A stretch of DNA of 64,000 bases from JAIQFL01 sp035295745 (lineage in GTDB: Bacteria > Acidobacteriota > Terriglobia > Bryobacterales > Bryobacteraceae). Below are positions 57,053 to 64,000 of the stretch, piece after piece. The position numbers and the translations under genes were made by a program. The stretch is from the NCBI GenBank assembly GCA_035295745.1, contig DATGIL010000053.1, forward strand, positions 62,001-126,000, read 5' to 3'. Below the pieces are notes generated by a model. The model saw only the letters and a program-made list of their open reading frames with translations, had not been told where the DNA came from and did not search any database. Positions within the stretch are counted from its first letter, which is position 1. Every line of letters starts with the position of its first letter.

Positions 57053-59344
57053 CTACGCGCCAACGTTTACGCCGAAGGAGCGATAGGGCTTGCCGATCTC
57101 TTGCGCATCGACGACCGCGACTGCGGCCAGATGCACAATGTCGTTCACTTCCGAGCCGCGCTGCAGCACGTGGACGGGCTTCGCGAGGCCAGCCAGCAGC
57201 GGGCCGATAGTCTCCGCACCGCCAATCCGATGCAGCAGTTTGTAGGCAATATTCGCCGACTCCAGGTTGGGGAAGATCAGGACGTTCGCCCCGCCCTTGA
57301 GAGTGCTGAATGAGTAGGTGTCTTCGATGATCTGCGGCACAACCGCGGTATCGGCCTGCATCTCGCCATCGATCATAAGGCCTGGAGCGCGGCGCCGGAC
57401 CAAATCCACCGCCTTGCGGACTTTATCGGAAAGCGGGTGCCGGGTGCTGCCGAAATTCGAGAAGGAAAGCATGGCCACGCGGGGTTCCTGCCCGAAGCGG
57501 CGGGCCTTCTCGGCGGTCTCGATCGCAATTTCCGCGAGATCCTCGGCGGAGGGCTCGATGTTCACGGTCGCATCGGCCAGGAACAGAATGTCGCCCTTCG
57601 CAGTGATCAAGACGTAGATGCCGGAAACGATGCGCAATTCGGGCCGCAGATCGATCACCTGCAAGGCCGGGCGGATGGTATCGGGATAGTGGGCATTCAA
57701 GCCGCCGATCAGGGCATCCGCATCGTCCATTCGCACCATCATGCTGCCGAAGGTGACGGGATTAAGGACGAGTTGTGCTGCCTCGACGCGGGTCACGCCT
57801 TTGCGTTGCCGCAAGCTGAAGAACTCCTCGGCATAGACGTCGTGGCGTGCGGAAGTCCTGGGATCGACGATTTCGATGCCGGAGAGATTGACGTGGAGTT
57901 CCGCGGCTTGGGCGCGAATGCGCGCTTCATCGCCAAGCAGGACCGGCGTCGCGATCTTCTCATCCACGAGAATCTGCGAGGCGCGCAGGATCTTGCCTTC
58001 CTCTCCCTCGGTAAAGACGACGCGTTTGGGGTCCTTCTGTGCGCGATGGATCATACCGCGCATGACGCCGTGAGCGGTGCCCAGGCGGCGCTCCAGATCC
58101 TCGCGGTATTGCCGGATATCGACGGGTACCTGGGCGACGCCCGAATCCATGGCGGCTTGCGCCACGGCCGAAGCTTCCCAGATGAGTACGCGCGGATCGA
58201 AGGGCTTCGGAATGATGTAATCGCGTCCGAATTCGATGCGGGCTACGTTGTAGGCGCGCAGAACGGAGTCGGGTACATCTTCTTTCGCGAGAGAAGCGAG
58301 GGCGCGGGTCGCGGCCAGCTTCATCTCTTCGTTGATGGTGGTGGCGCGGACGTCGAGGGCGCCGCGGAAAATGAAGGGGAATCCCAGGACGTTGTTCACC
58401 TGGTTCGGGAAATCCGACCGGCCGGTGGCTACGATGGCATCGGGACGGGTGGCGAGGGCGACGTCGTACGGAATTTCGGGGTCGGGGTTGGCCAAGGCGA
58501 AGATGATGGGGCTCGGCGCCATGGTCAGCAGCATCTCGGGAGTGACCGCACCGGCGCTCGAAAGACCAAAGAACACGTCGGCGCCGCGCATCGCATCGGT
58601 TAGTGTTCTGGCTTCAGTTTCCGCGGCATAGCGGGCCTTGTAGGCATTCATGCCTTCCGTACGACCCTTGTAAATGACGCCTTTGGTGTCGCACATGAGA
58701 ATATTCTCGCGGCGCACGCCGAGGTTGATGTAGTGCGCGGCGCAGGAAATTGCGGCGGCGCCGGCGCCGTTGAATACTACTTTGATGTCCTCGATTTTCT
58801 TTCCGATGAGTTCCAGGGCGTTGAGCAGTCCCGCGCCGGAAATGATCGCGGTGCCATGCTGATCGTCGTGGAACACGGGGATCTTCATGGTCTTGCGGCA
58901 CTCTTCTTCAATCAGGAAGCACTCGGGGGCTTTGATGTCTTCCAGGTTGATGCCGCCGAACGTGGGCTCGAGCATCTGACAGGCTCGAATGATCTCCGCG
59001 GGATTGGATGAGGCCAGTTCGATATCGAAAACATCGATATCGGCGAAGCGTTTGAACAGAACGCCCTTCCCCTCCATGACAGGCTTGCCCGCAAGGGCGC
59101 CAATGTTGCCGAGACCGAGAACCGCGGTGCCGTTGGTAACGACGGCCACCAGGTTGCCTTTAGCAGTGTACTTATAAGCGAGGCTGGGATCGCGCTCGAT
59201 CTCCAGGCATGGAACAGCGACGCCCGGGGTATACGCCAGACTAAGATCCCTCTGAGTACGGCATGGCTTGGTGGGCAGAATCGAGACCTTGCCCGCCGGC
59301 GATGCGGCATGGTACTCCAGAGCATCTTCTGGGCGAATCTTCAT
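57053..59344 (-). CDS. maeB: NADP-type malic enzyme with C-terminal phosphotransacetylase-like domain
   Basis: The 763-residue protein is the MaeB fusion. The N-terminal malic enzyme has SLAYTPGVAVPC, TNGTAVLGLGNIG, the metal-site FHDDQHGTA, NAD(P)-fold VVFNGAGAAAISCA and LANPDPEI. The C-terminal part from about residue 430 resembles phosphate acetyltransferase (RVVFTEGEEGKILRA, VHRAQK-like, SFSNFGS, DGEMQAD) and usually regulates activity by binding acetyl-CoA. It decarboxylates malate to pyruvate with NADPH production. It is divergent from C4-dicarboxylate and lactate-type permeases, so it probably feeds on the acids they import. A good ribosome site AGAAAGG precedes the ATG. Confidence 0.95.
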   Translation of the reverse strand: MKIRPEDALEYHAASPAGKVSILPTKPCRTQRDLSLAYTPGVAVPCLEIERDPSLAYKYTAKGNLVAVVTNGTAVLGLGNIGALAGKPVMEGKGVLFKRFADIDVFDIELASSNPAEIIRACQMLEPTFGGINLEDIKAPECFLIEEECRKTMKIPVFHDDQHGTAIISGAGLLNALELIGKKIEDIKVVFNGAGAAAISCAAHYINLGVRRENILMCDTKGVIYKGRTEGMNAYKARYAAETEARTLTDAMRGADVFFGLSSAGAVTPEMLLTMAPSPIIFALANPDPEIPYDVALATRPDAIVATGRSDFPNQVNNVLGFPFIFRGALDVRATTINEEMKLAATRALASLAKEDVPDSVLRAYNVARIEFGRDYIIPKPFDPRVLIWEASAVAQAAMDSGVAQVPVDIRQYREDLERRLGTAHGVMRGMIHRAQKDPKRVVFTEGEEGKILRASQILVDEKIATPVLLGDEARIRAQAAELHVNLSGIEIVDPRTSARHDVYAEEFFSLRQRKGVTRVEAAQLVLNPVTFGSMMVRMDDADALIGGLNAHYPDTIRPALQVIDLRPELRIVSGIYVLITAKGDILFLADATVNIEPSAEDLAEIAIETAEKARRFGQEPRVAMLSFSNFGSTRHPLSDKVRKAVDLVRRRAPGLMIDGEMQADTAVVPQIIEDTYSFSTLKGGANVLIFPNLESANIAYKLLHRIGGAETIGPLLAGLAKPVHVLQRGSEVNDIVHLAAVAVVDAQEIGKPYRSFGVNVGA

Positions 59345-59613
59345 GAAGAATTACCTTTCTAAAGATAATTGTACTCATTTCTCCGGTACGTGGATATTTA
59401 AAACACCTCAGTGTTTTACCCTATTTCTTTTCTCCACACAGTCATGTGATAAAGAAGGTAATCAGAGTTTAAGAGTCAAAGATCCTAAAATGATCTTGAT
59501 GATTAAGCCAGCCAGAAGGCTGCCATGGATGTGTCTGAACTACCGGCCCACGCTGTCCGGGAGAGCATCGTATTGCCAGACCCATTCATCTGAGAGGAAA
59601 GAAGGTTTGTGGA
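59345..59613. promoter_or_regulatory. Divergent promoter region of maeB and dctA
   Basis: The region is AT-rich against its surroundings and carries a perfect inverted repeat TAAAACAC-CTCA-GTGTTTTA at 59399-59418. Two oppositely oriented near-matches (ATTACCTTTCT at 59350, AAGAAGGTAAT at 59453) flank it; the first overlaps the maeB ribosome site, so that pairing may be accidental. The inverted repeat could be an operator shared by both genes. I see no sigma-54-type site. Confidence 0.45.
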
Positions 59614-60978
59614 ATGCGAGATGGGCAAGGAGCAACCGGAAAGAAGTTCACGCACACGCTTTATTTCCGCGTGATTGTCGGCATCTTCCTGGGAGTCCTG
59701 GTAGGTATCTTTTTCCCACACACTGCTGAAAAGCTTCAGCCATTGGGACAAGGCTTCATTAACCTGATCCGAATGATGATCGGTCCGATCATCTTCTTTA
59801 CGGTGATCGTGGGAATCGCCAGTATTGGCGATATGCGCAAGTTGGGGCGAGTCGGTCTTAAGGCGCTGCTCTACTTTGAAGTGGTGACCAGTATCGCCCT
59901 ATTGATCGGACTGGGGGTCGTGAAACTGGTCAAGCCGGGCGCCGGCATGAACGTGAATCCGGCCACTCTTGATGTAAAGTCTATCGCTGCTTATGCCGAC
60001 AAAGGCCACAGTCTAAGCACCGTCGATTTCCTGATGGGGATCATTCCCAGAAGCTTCATCAGTGCTTTTGCCGATGGTGAAATCCTACAGATTCTCCTGC
60101 TTGCGATTCTCACCGGGCTGGCGTTGTCCGCGCTTTCTCAGAACAAGACTCTGGTTGCCGGTTGCGACAAGGTGGCTCACCTGATGTTTGGCGTGATCGG
60201 ACTGATCATGCAGGCAGCCCCGGTCGGTGCGTTCGGCGCCATGGCGTTTACAATCGGAAAATACGGAATCAAAACTCTGCTGCCGCTGGCGAAGCTGATG
60301 GCTTGTGTCTACATCACCAGCATCTGTTTCGTCTTTGTGGTGCTCGGTCTGATCGCTTTTGCGCACGGCTTCAGCGTCTGGAAATTCATTAAGTACATCA
60401 AGGAAGAACTCCTGATCGTGTTGGGGACCTCTTCTTCCGAGTCGGTTCTGCCGCGCATCATGGTGAAACTGGAAGCGCTAGGCTGCTCAAAGTCGGTTGT
60501 GGGACTGGTGATTCCATCGGGCTATTCCTTCAATCTCGATGGCACCTCCATCTACCTGACGATTGCGGCGATCTTCGTGGCGCAGGCCACCAACACACAC
60601 CTGACCGGATCACAGGAGGCGTTCCTGCTTTTGATCCTGATGCTGAGTTCCAAGGGTGCGGCTGCGGTTACCGGGGGCGGATTCATTACGTTGGCGGCGA
60701 CCTTACAGGCAATCGGGACGGTTCCGATGGCCGGGTTGACCTTGCTGCTTGGAGTTGATCGCTTCATGTCGGAAATGCGCGCGCTTTCGAACCTCGTCGG
60801 CAACGGCGTGGCGACGATCGTCGTAGCCAAGTGGGAGAGAGAGCTCGACGTCGACCGGATGCAGAAGGTGTTGAACGGGGAGATCGAAGTGACCGATGAA
60901 AGCATGGCGGAGGTGAACGCCATCGAGGTGGTTCCCTTCGTCGGCCAACCGACCGTGGCATTATCCGCCAAGAGATAG
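59614..60978 (+). CDS. dctA: C4-dicarboxylate:cation symporter (DctA/glutamate-type family)
   Basis: The 454-residue integral membrane protein has about eight helices plus re-entrant loops. Family motifs: FINLIRMMIGPIIFFTVIVG, a Ser-rich loop LGTSSSESVLPRIMVKLE, GYSFNLDGTSIYL and the substrate-site motif SSKGAAAVTGGGF. DctA imports succinate, fumarate and malate with protons or sodium. The start is ATG 59614 with GAAGG upstream. Imported malate could be used directly by the divergently encoded malic enzyme. Confidence 0.95.
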   Translation: MRDGQGATGKKFTHTLYFRVIVGIFLGVLVGIFFPHTAEKLQPLGQGFINLIRMMIGPIIFFTVIVGIASIGDMRKLGRVGLKALLYFEVVTSIALLIGLGVVKLVKPGAGMNVNPATLDVKSIAAYADKGHSLSTVDFLMGIIPRSFISAFADGEILQILLLAILTGLALSALSQNKTLVAGCDKVAHLMFGVIGLIMQAAPVGAFGAMAFTIGKYGIKTLLPLAKLMACVYITSICFVFVVLGLIAFAHGFSVWKFIKYIKEELLIVLGTSSSESVLPRIMVKLEALGCSKSVVGLVIPSGYSFNLDGTSIYLTIAAIFVAQATNTHLTGSQEAFLLLILMLSSKGAAAVTGGGFITLAATLQAIGTVPMAGLTLLLGVDRFMSEMRALSNLVGNGVATIVVAKWERELDVDRMQKVLNGEIEVTDESMAEVNAIEVVPFVGQPTVALSAKR

Positions 60979-61050
60979 CCGGCAGGGTTCCGCCCGAGAC
61001 TGGCGCTCCACGGAAAAACAGGACTTAGGACAGATTACGGTTGTAAAACA

Positions 61051-62736
61051 ATGAACTGGACACAAGTGTATACACCGGTGGCCGGCAGTCTTGCACTGTC
61101 CGCACTGGTGGCCGCCCTGCCGGTGGTTGTACTGCTGGGGCTGCTTGCATTCGGCCATGTAAAAGCCCACTGGGCCGCCCTTTCCGGGCTGGCGGCCTCG
61201 TTGGGAGTGGCCATCCTGGTTTTCGGAATGCCCGTCAAACTTGCCTCGGCCGCCGCCTTCATGGGCGCCGCCTATGGTCTCTTCCCGATCGGCTGGATCG
61301 TGCTGGGCGCCATCTTCGTATACGACGTCACCGTGAAATCAGGCGACTTCGACGTAGTCAAGGACACGATTGCGGGCGTGGGAAGCGATCGTCGCGTGCA
61401 GGTTCTGCTGATCGCATTCTGTTTTGGCGCCTTCATCGAAGGTGCCGCCGGATTCGGAACGCCCGTCGCGATTTCCGCGGCGATGCTCATCGGCTTGGGC
61501 TTTCGCCCGCTGCAGGCCGCGGGCCTGGCATTGATCGCCAATACAGCGCCCGTCGCATTCGGCGCTCTGGGCATTCCGGTGATCACCCTCGCTACCGTGA
61601 CCGGATTGCCGGTGGATTTACTGGCCGCGATGGTGGGCCGAATCCTGGTGCTGTTCTGCCTGGCCGTACCCTTCTGGGTCGTGTGGACCATGTGCGGGCG
61701 CAAACAGATGATGGAAGTCTGGCCGGCGTGCCTGACCGTCGGCGTCTCCTTCGGGCTGACGCAATTCCTGATCAGCAACTTTGTGGGAGCTTCGCTGGCC
61801 GCCATCGGCGCGTCGGTGGTTTCCATGCTGGCTCTGGTCATCCTGCTCAAGTTCTGGCAGCCGCCTACCATCTGGTCGTTCGAACACGAAGACAAGGCGG
61901 AGCGTGCGTCGGCACATGCCAATCGCACGGTCTACAGCGGCGACCGCAAATTCAAGGCATGGATGCCGTGGATTCTGCTTTCCGTCTTCGTGTTTGTGTG
62001 GGGGCTGACGCCCGTCAAGACGTTCTTGAATGGCGGGGCCAAGAGCAGGCCGAATTTCCTGAGCGGGATTTCTTCCGTCAACATCGCGGTCCCGGTTCTC
62101 GATAAGGCCGTCACTCGCACACCTCCCGTGGTGGTGAAGGCGGCGCAGGAACCGGCGGTGTTCGTATTCAACTGGGCATCAGCCACCGGCACCAGCCTGA
62201 TTCTGGCGGGCGTGCTGAGCGGTCTGCTGCGGGGCTTTACGCCCTTGAATCTCTTCACGATCTTCATGGGAACGCTGAAGCGGATCCGCAAATCGCTGCT
62301 CACTATCGCGGCGATGTTGGCTCTGGGCTTTTCCACGCGCTACGCGGGGCTGGACGCAACCATGGGGTTGGCCTTCGCGAGCACCGGCGCGTTGTTCCCG
62401 TTCTTCTCTCCTTTGCTGGGTTGGTTGGGTGTGGCGTTGACCGGCAGCGATACCTCTTCGAACGTTCTGTTCGGAGGTCTGCAGCAGATTACGGCGCGCC
62501 AGGTGGGCGTCTCTCCGATATTGGCAGCATCAGCCAACAGCGCGGGAGGCGTGATGGGCAAGATGATCGATGCGCAAAGCATCGTGGTGGCCGGCGTAGC
62601 CACCGGGCAACAGGGCAACGAAGGAAGCATTCTGCGCTATGTCTTCCTGCACAGTATCGTGCTGGCGGCCCTGGTTGGGGTGGTTTGTTTCTTAATGGCG
62701 TACGTATTTCCGTGGATGATCCCGGTGGCGAAGTGA
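61051..62736 (+). CDS. lctP: L-lactate permease family transporter
   Basis: The 561-residue protein has about 12-14 membrane helices and the LctP family signatures FPIGWIVLGAIFVYD, FGAFIEGAAGFGTPVAI, NTAPVAFGALG and TGSDTSSNVLFG. Family members import L-lactate, D-lactate or glycolate with protons. It lies 72 bp after dctA on the same strand and before a porin gene, so it probably shares their transcript. Confidence 0.93.
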   Translation: MNWTQVYTPVAGSLALSALVAALPVVVLLGLLAFGHVKAHWAALSGLAASLGVAILVFGMPVKLASAAAFMGAAYGLFPIGWIVLGAIFVYDVTVKSGDFDVVKDTIAGVGSDRRVQVLLIAFCFGAFIEGAAGFGTPVAISAAMLIGLGFRPLQAAGLALIANTAPVAFGALGIPVITLATVTGLPVDLLAAMVGRILVLFCLAVPFWVVWTMCGRKQMMEVWPACLTVGVSFGLTQFLISNFVGASLAAIGASVVSMLALVILLKFWQPPTIWSFEHEDKAERASAHANRTVYSGDRKFKAWMPWILLSVFVFVWGLTPVKTFLNGGAKSRPNFLSGISSVNIAVPVLDKAVTRTPPVVVKAAQEPAVFVFNWASATGTSLILAGVLSGLLRGFTPLNLFTIFMGTLKRIRKSLLTIAAMLALGFSTRYAGLDATMGLAFASTGALFPFFSPLLGWLGVALTGSDTSSNVLFGGLQQITARQVGVSPILAASANSAGGVMGKMIDAQSIVVAGVATGQQGNEGSILRYVFLHSIVLAALVGVVCFLMAYVFPWMIPVAK

Positions 62737-62783
62737 GCACAGTTCGCACCGCATAAACGACGAAAGGACAGGTTATTACTCAA

Positions 62784-63920
62784 ATGTCGAATACTTTCCT
62801 CAAAAGAACGCTGCTAGGCGTAATCGGTTGCGTCCTGATGCTCGCGCTCGCTCCCGCGGCTTCGGCACAACTCCAAGTCAAGAGTGAAGACATCACACTT
62901 AAGTTCGGCTTTCAGGGGCAATTCTGGGCCGACTGGACGCAGGACGCCACCGCGCCTTCGGCTGGTAATCAAGGGTATGTGCAGAATTTCTACCTGCTGC
63001 GGGCGCGCCTGATGTTCGGCGGCACGATTGGCAACAATATCAACTTCTTCTTCCAGACTGACGATCCCAAACTAGGCTACTCGCCCGCGGGCGGGTCCAA
63101 GACAATGACCACCGGCACCAGCACATCGCCCGGATTCGTGCTGCAGGACGCCTGGATGGAATACAAAGCGAGTACGCATCTGCAGATCGCCGCTGGTGAG
63201 ATGCTGCTGCCCGTCTCGCGCCAGGGCCTGCAATCCACGCTCAGCTTCTACACGTTGAACATTAGCCCCGTCTCGACCATCGCAAACGGACCTACGCAGG
63301 AATCGGCGCTGCGCGACATGGGACTCCAGGCTCGCGGTTACTTCTTCAACGATCGCCTGCAATATCGCGGCGGCATCTTCGCCGGTGAGCGGGATGCCAA
63401 TGGGCGCAACTCTCTGCGGCCGGCACTCTATCTGCAATACGACTTCTTCGATCGCGAGAAAGAATATGCTTACGCCGGCACCGCGCTGGGCAAGCGCAAG
63501 ATCCTCGCTATCGATGCTGGCGGCGACACGCAGGGCAGCTACCGATCGATGTCGGCCAACATCGCCAATGACACGCCGGTGAACGGCGGCGACGAACTCG
63601 GCTTCAACTTCCAGTATCTGCACTTCGACGGGCGGAACAAATTCACGGCGATCCCCAACCAGAACAACTACCTTCTGGAAGGCGCCTATTACCTGCACAA
63701 GTGCAAATTCCAGCCGTTCCTGAAGTTCGAAACGCAAGATTTCGTGGCTGCGGTGAACAACACCAAAGACATCAATCGTTGGGGCTTCGGCGGGAACTAC
63801 TACGTTCACGGCCAGAATCTGAAGGTTACGGCCCAATATCTGCGGGCGCTGCCGCAGAATGGTTCCACCATCCGCCCAAGTAATGAATTCACCATGCAGT
63901 TGCAGGTGTTCTACTTCTGA
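62784..63920 (+). CDS. Outer-membrane porin (phosphate-selective porin O/P-like)
   Basis: The 378-residue protein has a signal peptide ending ALAPAASA, alternating beta strands throughout and a C-terminal Phe after aromatic strands, as required for outer-membrane barrel assembly. The general pattern (FGFQGQFWADW, RLMFGGTI, YYVHGQNLKVTAQY) suits the porin O/P family. Its position behind two organic-acid permeases suggests it admits such anions through the outer membrane; the substrate is inferred only from context. It lies 47 bp after the permease gene. Confidence 0.82.
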   Translation: MSNTFLKRTLLGVIGCVLMLALAPAASAQLQVKSEDITLKFGFQGQFWADWTQDATAPSAGNQGYVQNFYLLRARLMFGGTIGNNINFFFQTDDPKLGYSPAGGSKTMTTGTSTSPGFVLQDAWMEYKASTHLQIAAGEMLLPVSRQGLQSTLSFYTLNISPVSTIANGPTQESALRDMGLQARGYFFNDRLQYRGGIFAGERDANGRNSLRPALYLQYDFFDREKEYAYAGTALGKRKILAIDAGGDTQGSYRSMSANIANDTPVNGGDELGFNFQYLHFDGRNKFTAIPNQNNYLLEGAYYLHKCKFQPFLKFETQDFVAAVNNTKDINRWGFGGNYYVHGQNLKVTAQYLRALPQNGSTIRPSNEFTMQLQVFYF

Positions 63921-64000
63921 CAGGCGGCGGAAAAGGTCGAACACCGCTTGCTGACGCGCGGCTCGCAATCGTGAACTCAAGTTTGCGATACCTTAACGAG

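Overview
The window is GC-rich bacterial chromosome, densely coding, and reads like an acidobacterium of the Solibacter/Bryobacter type. That assignment is an inference from gene content: a TonB-dependent receptor with an N-terminal carboxypeptidase-regulatory-like domain, a PEP-CTERM protein, many secreted proteins of unknown function, an F-ATPase cluster lacking subunits a and c, and a receptor-like Ser/Thr kinase. No rRNA, tRNA, CRISPR array, transposase or integrase was recognised.

Layout. 1-3 kb: the end of an unknown gene, a partly decayed tandem duplication, and a secreted beta-propeller gene. 3.4-9.2 kb (minus strand): ATP synthase genes for b', b, delta, alpha, gamma, beta and epsilon. 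9.8-11.3 kb: a tiny secreted Cys/Pro peptide, a membrane protein and an unknown protein. 11.7-20.3 kb: an alpha-2-macroglobulin locus with a DUF1175 (YfaT-like) protein, a thioester-containing macroglobulin, a membrane protein and, convergently, a penicillin-binding transpeptidase and a SpoIID-like protein fused to an HExxH domain. 20.4 kb: a PEP-CTERM protein. 21.4-35.8 kb (minus strand): a nine-gene, probably co-transcribed block and the main candidate for an undescribed system. It encodes a tubulin/FtsZ-like GTPase, two actin/Hsp70-fold ATPases, a membrane-anchored protein with a GrpE-like C-terminus, a vWA lipoprotein, a four-helix membrane protein, a membrane adaptor, a zinc-ribbon/propeller protein and an anchored trypsin-like protease. 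36.3-41.8 kb: an Oar-like TonB-dependent receptor, a heptad-repeat protein and an ankyrin protein. 42-45.5 kb: an NtrYX-like two-component pair whose regulator lacks the GAFTGA loop. 46-52.3 kb: a transaldolase and a 2-oxoacid dehydrogenase complex (E2, E3, fused E1). 52.4-56.8 kb: a Ser/Thr kinase, dUTPase and a ThyX-like protein. 57-63.9 kb: malic enzyme, a C4-dicarboxylate carrier, a lactate-permease-type carrier and an outer-membrane porin, which together suit organic-acid uptake and use.

A dispersed double-hairpin repeat of about 65 bp occurs ten times plus one remnant. All copies noticed lie in the same strand orientation. Six lie 2-15 nt beyond the stop codon of a minus-strand gene. 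One is translated in frame inside the E2 subunit, and one is fused to the 5' end of a gene in the tubulin/actin block. Compensatory changes in the stems indicate that the secondary structure matters.

All assignments come from reading motifs by eye; no database search was run.
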